Shown here piece after piece: positions 12,866-25,219 of a DNA stretch of 64,000 bases. The notes under the pieces are model-generated. The model saw only the letters and a list, made by a program, of their open reading frames with translations, made no database searches and was not told the origin of the DNA. The DNA comes from Alentia gelatinosa. Its lineage: Eukaryota > Annelida > Polychaeta > Phyllodocida > Polynoidae. The position numbers and the translations under genes are program-made. The DNA lies in the NCBI GenBank assembly GCA_950022655.1, contig OX465584.1, positions 26,447,469 to 26,511,468 of the forward strand, read 5' to 3'. Within the stretch, counting starts at the first letter, position 1. The number at the start of each line of letters is the position of its first letter.

Positions 12866-14429
12866 ATGGGCGACTACAATAGCAACGAATCGGGTAAGAA
12901 CATTTTTAAATTTGACTTTACGGATTTACAATTGAAAAGGATGATTTCTGATCATATCTTTTATCAGATTAGTTCACAAGCTATATGGCAGTATAGATAT
13001 TTTACCAAACTGAGCTATGAGCCCATCGACTTTCCGTGGTCACTCTCATATCAGTGGCAGATTCTGAGACTGACATAGTCCGAGAGGCTCCGACTGTCAG
13101 GCGGTGCAGAGTGGTGAGATGGATCTAGTGTCAGGTAGAAACTGGCAAAAATGATAACCGGTGTTGTTGTTCAGTCGAGGCATCCGCCACTCTATTTTCT
13201 GATTCTCTCGTGCAATTCCCTTGATTGTGAAATCCCTCATCAATCTTGAACGTTACAATTATCGGGCACAATGTCTTCGGGCATTGACAACCAAACGCGT
13301 AATTGTTTTTACAATATTCCTTTCTGCAAAGTATCATATATACAATGTTGTATTTGAATGGTGTCCGCCTAAATTGTAAATATTGGACATTGTATCACTG
13401 ATATGTATTGTGTCTGTTTATGAATACTTTCATATATTAGAAGTACTTGAAGCTGCTTTAGTTGGATTTATTCTGAAGAGAAGTGATATTAAAGTCGTGG
13501 CGACCTAGTTATACGTAGTACAACGCTGTGTTTCCGCTAGCACTCCCTACAGGCGTTGTACCTAAGGACAAAGGCAAACTTTGAGATTCTTTGCGAACCA
13601 AATTGGTTCGCACAACAACGTTTTTAAAGGAAGTGGCATGACATAAAAAAACAGTTGAATTTAACAACTTACACCATAATCGTCAGTCTCACATCATATG
13701 ATAATGATGTCCTCACATCATATGACGCCCTCCGAACGTGCCCGAGAGGTTGCCGTAAACCACTCAAGGTTGACCTCGTAATACACTCGCTAGCGCTCGT
13801 GTATTACTATGCACCAACCTGTCGTGGTTTACAGCCACCTGTCCACAAAACCATTGATTATTGTCTATTTATTATCCATCATATATGAAGCCCCCATTGA
13901 AAATGTAAGGGGACTCAGTAAACCAGTGGCGACCCATTGCATAAAACCTGTCAGATACCATAACTGTGGTATACAGATTCAAACCTGTGGTGTACAGCCT
14001 CAAAACCATGGTATACGGGACAAATAGTCCCTTTTGCTATAGAGCAAAGAAATAGTCCCTATTGTTATACCATTTAATATGGAAATTACTGGCATTAATC
14101 TATTCGAAAAGATGGATAATAAATACAACAAACAATGATTTTGTGGGCAGGTGGCTCTGTAAACCACTCGAGGTTGACGTCGTAACGCACTCGCCAGCGC
14201 TCGTGTATTACTATGCGTCAACCTCTCGTGGTTTGCGGCCGCCTGTCCACAAAACCATCGATTATTGTCTATCTATACTTGTATGTGTGTTGGGGTTGGG
14301 GGAGGGAGATGTTAACTTTTTAAAATGATTGCTAGTTAATAATTATGACAATATTAATGTCCAGCTTTAGACTGTCCAGTTATTAGAGTGGATTATTAAG
14401 TGTTTATTATTATTAAGTGTTTATTATTA

Positions 14430-14491
<62 letters not shown>

Positions 14492-17400
14492 GTGTCGCTA
14501 ATTATACATTGCGGTTGATTGTGTCGGTAGAGCTGTACTCGGGCAGCGTGTCGGGCAGTGAGGGGTCGCTGTCGGCGCCGGCCTCGCACGCGTCCAGTCT
14601 GCTGGTGGCGGCCGCCGAGCGCGGCGACGCACGCACCGTCAAATTGGTGCTCACCTCGACCCGCGCCGACCCCGATAAGAAAACCCGCTACCAGCAGCGC
14701 AGCGCACTCCACCTCGCCTGCGGTTACGGCCAGAGAGATGTCGTAGAGCAACTCCTACAGGTGTCATACCCTTAACGTCTTTCTCTGTGTGTCTTAACGT
14801 ATAAAATCAGTCTTATACCGTTAAAGTCTTTTTAATGTCTGTATTGACGTACAACTTTATAGTATCTGTCGTAGGTCCTCTCGTTAAGGGGAAGCAGAAT
14901 CGTTTTTTCACCAACCTGGAATTTGAATTGATTAAAAAGTACACAGAAGAAACATGCGCCCCAATAATAGAGCTCACTAAAAGGCGGCTTCTTCTAGTTG
15001 AAATACTTGCCAAAGTTCCGCCTCTCTGAAAAATTCAAATCTATTCCTGTTACGTTCATGTAACTTTTTGTACATTATAGAAATTAAATGCGTGTCTGAA
15101 GCCGATATAAAAAAGACACTTAGAAAAAACTATTATGTTTCATCATAAACAACGAGAGCAAGACACGGAGAATTTTGTAGAAAAAACACATTATTCACAA
15201 TAAGTGCATGAAATACAATACATGCACTTATGAAAGAAAATAAAAAGTAGGGAGAAAAATCACGTCATTTAAAATATGTATACTGCGTGTGGTAAAAGAA
15301 ATCAAAGTTTTATAAATGTATGTTCGTGGTAAGGCGGGCGCCGACCCCGGGCAGCAGAGTGAGAACGGGCGCACGGCGCTGCACGAGGCCTGCGCCGGCG
15401 GCCACCACCACGTCCTCCTCCTCCTGCTCGACTACACGCGCGACGTGGACGCGCGCGACGTGCAGGGCCAGACGCCCGCCCACATGTGTGCCTTCCACGG
15501 CGAGGCCGACTGCCTGGAGATCCTCCACGAGAAAGGTACTCAGTCTGCAATCTGTGTTATCTAGAGTTGTTGTTCAACAAGTGCCACAACCCACAGAGTT
15601 ATACAAATAACTTTAGCGTTACTAGGCAACTTAGCAATCAATATATGCTTTAAATATAAGAGGAGTACATGTTTTACTGCATCTATGCTAGATTTACTTT
15701 TTTTCTTCAAATGATACGAGCACAGCTCTATTTTGTGCATGCCAAACGTACTACTGGTAGCGTGTTTGGTCCGGGGTGTAGTTTCATATTGCTGGTCGCT
15801 GTTCTCTCCAGGGGCGAGTCTAGTTCTCGCGGACCGGGCTGGTAGACAACCTGCTCACCTGGCTGCCATGCGCAACCACCGCCATGTCCTCGAGCTGCTT
15901 TATGAACAGGGCGTCGACCTGGAGTGCGCGTGTCAACACGGCAAACTTCCGGTGCATTACGCTGCTCAGTATGGAGGTAAGACAATGAGTCCATCTCGCC
16001 TGTGTTTTCAACAAGAATATTCTCCCACGACCAGGAAGAATCAATTGAATGGATGAATGATATCAGTGCCCGGGGATCGATTAGTGAGCAATCATGTAAA
16101 ACATGAACAAAAAGTATTGAAGTAGCGTGTTTGAGGTCATTCTTGTATAATCCTACTTGGGATAAATTCCTGAATAACTATATTATTCACTAAAGTTTGA
16201 GAAGGGAAGTTCTGCGTACACACACGTCCTCCTGACATCACGTTTTTGTGTTCTCAGTGGCCTGACTTGCAGGATGGTCTATTCCACGGGCCGATGGTAT
16301 GTCCACAAAAGAGCACCATGTAGTGCCCATATAGCTCGATTGTAGAAACCAGTGCAGTGGAGCAGGCCATACGCTCAAAGGTGGAGGTCGCACTGCGATG
16401 AAACGGTAAAACCGGATAAAATACCTTTTGTCAGGTACCCGCTGGTGGCGCCCACACGGCCATTGCCACGTCGGCTGTTGAACGGACCTGTGGGTTTATA
16501 CACCTTATCTCACCCCTGTTTTTTCCCCCCATAGACTTAACATTGGGAACCTGTACTCAACGCTCATATAGTATTTAGAAATAAAATCTCAATGGAGGAT
16601 TATGTCACACATTTTAACCAATTAGTCAATGTCAGGAATGAGATAAATTCAGAAACCTATTCAAGTATATGGTCAGAGCTCGATTTCATCTAATTTGAAT
16701 CGCTACATAATTCACCTGGCTTCACCTCGTGAATTGTTATGCCATTCAAACTCAATGGGATACAATTGAACAAGTTGGACGTTAAACTACCCAAACAAAC
16801 AAACAATGGGATACAAGCTCTGGCCTCAATGGGATACACGCTTTGGGCATACATATTCATAGGTTTCCTCTATGGTAAACATGTGTGGCAGATGTCTGAT
16901 GGCGTCAAATTCATGGTTGATCCGGTTAAACAAGCCCTTAAGGGGTAGTATGCTACTCTACATATTCTGAGATATATGCTATTCATTCATCAATAGGACA
17001 TGATTTGTATTTTTATTTACCTTTTCTTGGTAGTTATACTAGGTTGTCTCATCTTCATGAATAAATTGATTGATTTATTGTAATTTCTTTGTAGCTCTGA
17101 AGAGCTTGGTGTGCCTGGTGGAACGTGACTGTGACATCACTATCGGAGATAACGGAGGAAATCTAGCCATCCATGGCGCGGCGTCCAACAACCACCTTGA
17201 TTGTCTGAGATTCCTCATCAAGCAGGGCACATCTAAAGAGGCCACACAGGGTGAAGGGAAAACTCCTGCACACGTGGTCAGTCTATGTGTAGTCTTTCTT
17301 TAAAAAAAACACCACATTTATTTAGGCTGGGATCATACTCAGCTAATACGGCTGGTTTCAATATATGCCCAGATTAAAGAGTATTCCGTTTTACATTCTG

Positions 17401-20400
17401 TATAAGATGTTTTACATGCTGCAGTAGTGCGCAACATATGTACAATAAAAGTAGGGGAAAAAATACAAAGACAAAGGAGGCTTTAAAACGAGCTAGTGGG
17501 TCCTTTGTACTTTTATGTCTGTCACATGATCAGTCTATGTGTGACCTGTCGTTCACACGGTTCATCATGTAAGTGGTCTGGTGTTTTTGTTTTTTTTTAA
17601 TTTATTTTTTAATGAACTTCACCTAAGTTGGGGCTCACATCCAGCACCTTATGAGAGGAACGGTCCTTTGGAATTACTATCATTTAACATATAAGGAGAA
17701 ATATGTTAGGTCTCTCCGAAAATAGTAGCCAGGTGAAAGAGGTGGTCATTTTAGTGTGAATATCAATATTCATTTTTACTGAAATTAAACTGAAAATAAA
17801 AATAAATCATATTAAAGTTAATAGAATTTGATAATTGTAAAATGTTATCCATAACGTTAGGATTTAATTTGATCCTGAAGTTTTTCATACTTCTTTCTTT
17901 TATTATTTAAGGAAGTTCAATAGTGTTGTTTGTTTAAATTCAGGCTGCACAAAACGGAGCAGTAGATGCGCTTCATTGGCTTTTAGAAAAAGGAGCAAAC
18001 CCTGATGCCAAAGACGGTAAGTAGGTCTTGCGCACCTAGAAGACATGGGGACTATGTCAAGATTTCCTCTTTGATCAGAACTGGCGGCTTTTCAGTTTTT
18101 TATGGAAATCCATTTGTTTATTTTCAGTATATAAAATTATTTTTCTTGTGTAAGATTGTTTATCTTTGTTGGTGATAATGGTGTTTGGGCTGTTTGAAGG
18201 ACACCGGATAACCTCTCCCTCTGTTTACAGTATAATCCTGCAAAGCAGACCACCCTCCGTCTGGACCAAAGTGGGCTATGTTGCAAGGTCCCGTTCTCTT
18301 AGAACCACATAAAGCGGCACCCCAAATTTCTGACTATTATGCCCCCATTCTAGTTTCCTCAGGGTACTGTATGGTACCTGATAAACTGTCTGCCTTGCTC
18401 GTGATACTGACGTATAAGCTGTCAATAAATTGCATCATCATGTTGTCCAAATGTATCAAACAAACTACCCATTACATGATTCATCACACGATCCACACAC
18501 CAGGTCAGGGCAACACTCCGGCGCACTTCGCCACGGAGGCGGGCAAAGCCAAGGCGTTCAACTGCGTGCTGCAGCACGGCGGCAGTCTGGAGGTGACCAA
18601 CGAGCGCGGAGACACGCCGCTCGACACGGCCAAGAAGGCGGGCCACCCCCTGCTCATGGAGAAAGCCAGTAGGGACACTCAAGATTTTCCTTACATTAGA
18701 ATATCCCAATTCTAAGTTATGTGTAAGCATTCCTGTTTGGGGATTTTTATTGAATCTCAATCTTCAGGATTGACTTAGAAGTTTTGACAATTTGAGATGC
18801 AGGGTTTGGTATTTAACTGATTTTTTTTTTGTTTACAAAGATACTATTTCACTATCTTTGGTATTTCCATAAAAGGTGAATCCTTATTAATGTTAGATAC
18901 TAAGATAGAAAAAGGCGTTGATTTAGATGTATTTCTCATGGGATCTTCAGTATTGATGATTTTGCCTTTCGCTGTGAGGTCAGATTAAATTGACGCCTCT
19001 GCCTTATGTCCTATATTTTTGCAGTCAATGAGCATTGATTAGATATGAGATTACAAATATGTAAATGTAGGTCGTGTTGGAGATGTGCGTTTATATTAGT
19101 TTATTCTAAAATTCACAAAAATGTAAAAACAAAATTTTAAAAATTCGGAGGGACATTACTGTCTATACGGAATAATACCTCTATTGTTTATATAGCTAAT
19201 GTTGCCTGTCTTATCGATGTATGCTGCTATTTTAGATATCGTGAAGATAAATTAGATGAATTCTCACAGGGAATGATCTGATATTATCTTCTAATATTGG
19301 ATCCTTTCAGTGCGAAACGAAGAGGCATGCAAAGAGTGTCTGAAGAAGTTCCGTTTTGTGTCGTGGCAGGAAGCTCATCGTCCACCACCTGTTCTGCAGG
19401 ACGTCAACAAACTCAGTAGCAAGGCCTACTCCTCACCACTGCCCAAACTCCCGTAAGTCCCCACTGCCGAAATTCCAGTAAGGCACCTAATCTTCACCAC
19501 TGCCCAACCTCCCCTAAGTCACCACTGCCGAATCTTCACCACTGCCCAAACCTCCCCAAGTCACCAATCTGTAAGGCAGCTACTCCTTACCACTCCTCAA
19601 ACTCCCCTAAGTCACCACTGCCCAAATTCTCGTAAGGCACCTACTCCTTACCACTGCTTAAACTCCCATAACTCACTACTGCCCAAAGTCCCATAAGTCA
19701 CCATTGCCCAAACTCCTGTAGGTCACCTTCTCCTCACACTGCCCAAATTCCTGTAGGGCACCTATTCCTCACCACTGCCTAAACTATCATAAGTCTGTTT
19801 CTCCAGGCCATAGAAAAGAAGAACAATCTAATAATACACATTTAGCTCATACACATCATTTCTCATTAAAACAAAAGAAATTAGAAGTCCTGATCATCAG
19901 CCACATTTCATGTGATTTTGAAAATTTGAGCTGTGTATTTTGATATATTACGGAATACATATAATATGGATAGTCACGTCCTTCGTCTAAACTTTTGTTT
20001 TCGAAAAAAAATCATACCAGGAGAGGACGCACTGGGATTTTCTTCTTGTAAGTTCTGAGTCTTTATGTGTTTTTTCATTGTTTGAGATAGTTCTTTAATT
20101 TTGTCGAATGTTTTTGATGTTTAATGCTGAAAGACTACTTTCCTGTGGTGTCGCGTATTTTAGCCCACTAATTTGACAATGTTTGCTTGAAGCTGCACTG
20201 TTTAATACCTTTTTGTAATTTAGGCCTGCAACAAAACTCATTAGCTTTGATTTTACAGACAGAGGCAAATATCATAATTCGTAAAAAGTGTAAGAAATCG
20301 AAAAGAAAATGTGTGGTACTTACATAATGAAGCACAGACTTTCAACGCACAGCTGTGACAGTTTTCTCGTTTTTTGCTCATGCTAATACAGTGTCCAGTG

Positions 20401-21744
20401 GAACCCCGGGTACGGAGGTACCCTGCGTTCCGATTAAGTGTCCCCTGACACGGAGTGTCCAGTTACACAGGGTTAAATAACCATCTAATAGAGGGAACTG
20501 TTTCTCCTTGGACGGGGTGTCCCTTAAGCAGGGTTCGGAATGGAGGGTGCCCCACTTCATGGGGTTTTACTATACAGCAGTTTATTTCTACGCCCCGATT
20601 CAAAGTCACCTACTTTGGGTCCTAGAATGGAGGATATCTCGCTTAAGCAAGTGCTCCACCAGATTGGCAGTATTGCATGAAATTGCGCCGCCTAGCCGCT
20701 ATATATCACCGTTTGGCTGCCGCCCCTGATAGTTTAGGTATAAGGACTGGCGTGGTGGAGCACATAGACTACACACCCACCAGCTGCATCCACGTGAACC
20801 AGCAAAGTTACCTTTAACAAGGTTTGACTATAACTAATAGTGCAGTCTCCACACTTAGTTGCGAGGATTCCTAGCATAATCATCATCGTTTGAGATGTAC
20901 GCTTTAGTACATCTTATCATAATCTTTCATCCCATTCTGAGAAATTTGTATTCCATCGATTTTTTTTTAGTTTAATGAACATCAAGTAGATCAACTGAAA
21001 TAGTACATTGAACATGTACGAAACGTCGTAATTACTGTTGACACCATAATCTTAAGCCAAATGTGATTTCGGCTAACAATAGCAAATTTTTAAAAGAATA
21101 TACGCTTTTTTTGTAAGATTTTCCTTACTAAAAATAAAAAGAACATTACATTATCTTTAGTTTAAAAATTGATGACCACTATGTCAACAAATTGAACGTA
21201 AAATAATTCAAATGTCGATCCACTGGATCTTTGATTAGATAAACATCCTCGTTTATTAACGCTATTTACTGTGATCACTCACTATCAACTTGGAATGGCT
21301 TTATCCATACCGCCATATTTACAACCATTTTGTGATACTCTGATTGCATTGAAGAAAGAGATGAAGGGTGGACTTGGGGAGACCAGGTGAATGTTATTAG
21401 TTAATTAGTTAGCAAAACTGCCTGAAAAAAACCTGCACTGAAGATGATGGCTATAAGTGATTTATATGCTATTAAACAAAATAAAGAAATAAGGACAATT
21501 TGAAAAATATATATATTAAATGATAATAAAACCGTGAACTGATAAAGTGATTGCGTTTGACAGGACGGAGAAGTCGTCGCGGGACCGTGCGAGGGGTCGG
21601 ACGGCGGGCCACACGGCCACCTCGCACTGGTCGACCAGTCACCGCGACGCCGCCGTCACCCGCGAGGCCACCGGCCGCCGCCGACTCGCCACCCGCTTCT
21701 TCGGCGAGCACCTCGAAAGCGGCATGACCAAACTGAACCTGTAG
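12866..21744 (+). CDS. Ankyrin-repeat protein 1 (455 aa, nine exons)
   Basis: Exons: 12866-12893, 14531-14760, 15334-15535, 15812-15976, 17095-17276, 17944-18016, 18504-18668, 19311-19452, 21564-21744. Every junction keeps phase. The protein starts MGDYNSNESELYSGSVSGSE, a Ser/acidic lead. About ten ankyrin repeats follow from residue 31 to about 385 (for example RSALHLACGYGQRDVVEQLL, NGRTALHEACAGGHH, QGQTPAHMCAFHGEADCLEI, GKTPAHVAAQNGAVDALHWL, QGNTPAHFATEAGKAKAF). The tail is basic, rich in Arg, Ser and Thr, and ends FFGEHLESGMTKLNL. Ankyrin stacks bind partner proteins, and nothing here points to catalysis. The recurrent TPAH in place of TPLH is distinctive. I do not recognise a specific orthologue; ANKRD42-like and espin-like proteins were considered but the tail does not match. 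The acceptor of exon 3 (GGTAAG) is weak. Exon 1 is only 28 bases and rests on phase and composition. Confidence 0.8.
13725..14280. mobile_element. Foldback element family A, copy 1 (two palindromic ends)
   Basis: Each end carries a palindrome built from GTAAACCAC, GGTTGAC, GTAATACACTCG, then CGAGCGCT and their inverses: the left end at about 13,752-13,864, the right end at about 14,125-14,270. The body between them includes ATTGAAAATGTAAGGGGACT, three ATACCA/GGTATAC-type motifs and CTATAGAGCAAAGAAATAG. The same body is found inverted at 27,561-27,970. No coding capacity. It lies in intron 1 of ankyrin gene 1. Confidence 0.65.
14404..14491. repeat. (ATT)n microsatellite
   Basis: A nearly pure trinucleotide run of about 88 bases ends about 40 bases before the exon 2 acceptor of ankyrin gene 1. 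It probably occupies the region where the polypyrimidine tract would be expected. Confidence 0.95.
19433..19795 (+). repeat. Tandem repeat seeded on the exon 8 donor of ankyrin gene 1
   Basis: The last 20 bases of exon 8 (CACCACTGCCCAAACTCCC) and the following GTAAGTC recur with variation at least six times in the next 340 bases, for example near 19,496, 19,535, 19,588, 19,648, 19,725 and 19,770. Several copies keep a donor-like core (GTAAGGC, CTAAGTC). Unit spacing is irregular, roughly 40-65 bases. Confidence 0.85.
20021..20047 (+). CDS. Candidate 27-nt cassette microexon of ankyrin gene 1
   Basis: A CAG acceptor at 20018-20020 and a perfect GTAAGT donor at 20048 enclose 27 bases, which preserve the phase between exon 8 (ends phase 2) and exon 9. 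Inclusion would insert nine residues reading about RGRTGIFFL between PKLP and TEKSS. The frame stays open. This is only a splice-consensus prediction. Confidence 0.3.
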
Positions 21745-23940
21745 ACCGCCCACTGCGCCAGCCACCAACGTCTCCTGTCCAGTGTGACTTTATAACAGAT
21801 GTCGGCATGGCTAAAGGAACTGGGTAAAAAGACATCTTAATAATGGTTCCCAGCATTTCCCCACCCTTACCCATCATTCGGTACCACCAGGTGAAATCAG
21901 AATTACCACTGATATATGTATGCAGTATTTGATCTAAGTCTTTCTCTAGTAAAAATGTTTCCATGAACAATCTACAAACATTACCCTCTCCAGAATTACA
22001 AAAATGTTGATGGTTTTACGTTATGTTTCCTGTATGACGTTATCAAATTTACCAATGATACCATAAGTTTTGTAGATGAAAATAATTACAAAATAGATGT
22101 GACATTGAAAAAGAGGCCTGCATTTAATGTGCCAGTAGTATTCTCCTTAAAGTCTTCATGGGTTCGTGAGCACGCGCTATATTGTGGTGATTTTGTATTT
22201 TCCTACTTTTATTGAGGTATCAGTATTATATGAAAGCATCAGGGTATTTTTACTGCTGTCTAATTGGTGCATCATGAGAAATTCTATGGTAAGACGTACA
22301 TACGTTTTAGCGTATTTATGTAAGTAACATTACTTGATACATATTGTACTTTAAAAGAATCATGTTTTTTGTACCTTAAAATGTTTAAATGTCAACTTCA
22401 AGAAGTCTTCTAGACCTCATAGTCAAAATGTGATAATATTGAAATATGTAACAAGTATAAAAGTAATATATAATACCTGTTCAGCTTGCCAAAAAAAAGC
22501 ATTTGTATAAAACTTCTATAATTATGTAAGTATTTATTATAAACTCGCACGTTGTGGTTGTAAAGCATATATACCTTGTGTGCTCTCAGTGAAGAGTTTT
22601 TGATAGTTTTAGGAGATGGTGTTAATCACGAAAACATTTCCAGTATGCTTTTGGAACTATTTATCTTTATCGGCATTGTGTACCTATATAGAGGTACCTT
22701 TTTAAACTGGGAATGGTACTTCAAACCTTATGTATTGATTGTAAATTGCGATTCCAGCGATTTTGAAAGAAACTAAATCATAATCTAAATTGTGGGCAGG
22801 TTTCGCATGTGTCTCCTCCATATTTCATAGAAAAGAGTGAAATCTCTGCGATCACTGGGTGTTGCACTTTGCAAAAACAATTCGATTAGAATGAAGCCAT
22901 CTTGCCTAAAAATCTGGTGCTGTTTTGTTCAGATATCCGGAGACAATCACATAGTGAAATACGAGTCAGTATTACAAAAGACGCGAAGCTAGAACACGAA
23001 ATAACGAGGGGGACACAAATTACACGGACGTGAAAGAAGGTTACTGGAGAAGTCGCCCCGAAAAGAACCCGACCCGTTTAGGAGAATTCAGAGAAGTCGC
23101 CCCATACTTTGGTAATCTAATTAAATAGGCCCGGAATTTATTATATACCCATGCAGTATATTTGATAGTTACATACTGCTGCTCCCTATGAAGTATAAAT
23201 TGTGTGCTGAATCCTGTGCAGTATACTGTTATATTGAAGGAAATTTATGCTATTTACAGAACTCGGCCTGGGGCCTCGTTCTGTAAAAAAACAATTCTCC
23301 ATCTCGTTTTTTAGCATGTACAGCATGGTCAGGTCGTTCTATAAAAATGCCTTTCATGAGTTCTTGTCCCCAGCTTGCTTCAGGGATACAAGTTTTCCGA
23401 CGAATGAAAAAATTTCGACATTTCATATACATCCATAACACTCATAGTGTCAGAATATATATTTATTTATAGCCATTCTGCTCCAAAATAATACCATCAA
23501 TGATTCCTTTGTATAATCGTTCTAAATTTCCAATTTTATCCTCACTCCCAACTTTCATCCCTGTTGCTACGACGACTCACACTTAAGATCGATTGTATGT
23601 AATTTATTAGGTCTAGAGTAAGGTAGGGGTTTATTTATATTTGTATATTATAAAACTTGAGGCCGGTGCTGGGCGAGTTCTCCAGTATTGTGATAGAATA
23701 TGGTGTTAGTGCATATAGACAAATCAGTATTTAGAAGCACTGTGATAATCGTGTTAAACGCGGAGTACGTTCCAATTACTGACAAATTGAATGTTTGTCC
23801 TCAATCAATCAACATGCAATGTTTTGATATTCCATATAGAGTGTAAATAGTGTGTGTGTGATATCTCACTTTTAATGAATGTTATTGGTATTCGTTCTTT
23901 TTGAACCAACAAAATAAAGAATGATTGAATACGACTTTTT
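21745..23940 (+). other. Possible long 3' UTR of ankyrin gene 1, with AATAAA at 23913-23918
   Basis: No coding exon is seen. The first clear AATAAA downstream of the exon 9 stop is at 23913-23918, followed by a T/G-rich stretch typical of cleavage sites. A hairpin (TTTACAGAAC paired with GTTCTGTAAA) lies at about 23,256-23,288. Confidence 0.35.
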
Positions 23941-24785
23941 GTTTGCCAAGTTGTTTTAAACATCTAAATTCAACTTAATCACGTATTGCTATCTGTACTT
24001 ACATACATACAAAAAACTCAAATATGTTCAGCTCGACTTGTGACACAATCAGACGACCAACAACAGACTATGTCCTTAGGCAACGAGGCAAACCATCCAC
24101 CCGCTAGTAATAAATTAAGTGTATTTATAATGAAAGACTTGTCAAACCATATTAATTTTTTTAGATATTTTATTGGTCTTTATTGACAGAGCTTAAGATT
24201 TTATTGGAATAAGCAAATATTCTTGAACGCTAATATATTTGGCACTTTTTCATCTATCACATGCTTACACTCACCGGAATTCACTTACTCTTGCTTTCTC
24301 CCTTCCCATTTCCATACGACATGGAGCCAAAGTTGAAAATAATTAATTTTCAATTTTTGTTCGAGAGAGATTCAATCTCCATCTAAACCCTGATTATTGT
24401 GGCACTTATTCACAGGTAACAGTAATACCCTCAACAACAATGCTCTCGTTATGCGAATCAAGACCGTGTTATGAAGTTGCTGTACACTCGACAGGATACT
24501 AGTCATCATAAAGCCATGCCAATGTAAAATCTCTACATCTTACAGACTTAGTCGCGGACAGATATATTCTACTGTTGAACATCTGTGGTTGCCCGCCCTC
24601 CATCTGAACGCCACCACGCCATCAAGCAACCTGAGGTTTTTCCTCAGGGCAGCTTATATTTCTAAATTACCCATACGACAGTTTCACAGAGACCCCGATG
24701 TGGTCAGGTAGTCTACAGCCTTGCAGACAACCTTGTCTGCTAAATTAAAACATCATCATCAGGTCACGAGTCTTTTCTCCGACAG

Positions 24786-24924
24786 CAAACAAAACGTCGG
24801 TCTCATGTGTCACTTGATGCATCCTAGTGACAGGATGAGGACTTTGTCATCACCGAAACAGCCACAGAGTGAAATTCCTGGCAGACCAGAAAGGCCTCGG
24901 AAACCGTACAAGCTGTCCTGGTAA
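24786..24924 (+). CDS. Candidate alternative last exon of ankyrin gene 1
   Basis: An acceptor TTTTCTCCGACAG precedes an open frame that accepts the phase-2 end of exon 8. It would give a tail reading KQNVGLMCHLMHPSDRMRTL and ending RPERPRKPYKLSW before TAA. An AATAAA lies 223 bases after the stop at 25148-25153. Together these suggest a second 3' end whose transcript would run almost into the stop codon of the convergent ankyrin gene 2. Codon bias is weaker than in exons 2-9, so it may be spurious. Confidence 0.35.
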
Positions 24925-25147
24925 ATACATCCATGGGATTGCACTGGATTTTACTGGAATTTCGGACTTTTTGACGTGGAACAGGTCATTCTCAAGAATA
25001 ATATAAATCCGAGGAGAATATATATTGACCCTTTAAGAATTTTCCATTTTAGCTCTCAGCTAAGGCCAGGAATTCACGAAGAACAGCTGAAAATGTATCC
25101 ACACACCCCAGCACCTTTTTCCGGATTGTTTTCATTTCATGCATGTA

Positions 25148-25153
25148 AATAAA
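25148..25153 (+). other. AATAAA between the convergent ankyrin genes
   Basis: A plus-strand AATAAA that could serve the alternative last exon ending at 24924. It lies 66 bases before the minus-strand stop of ankyrin gene 2. Confidence 0.35.
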
Positions 25154-25219
25154 AAACATTCCAACTGTCTCTGCGTGAGGCTTCTTATATTCACATCCAA
25201 CTGGAATCTGAGTCACTGG

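Noticed and set aside
15302..15610. Arg-, Ala- and Gly-rich frames on both strands over ankyrin gene 1 exon 3
   Set aside because: Shadows of the GC-rich coding exon in other frames; only the plus frame with ankyrin consensus is in phase with neighbours.
20390..20570. Cluster of GTGTCC motifs suggesting a mobile element
   Set aside because: Several GTGTCC(C) copies occur but no inverted ends or second copy were found in the window.
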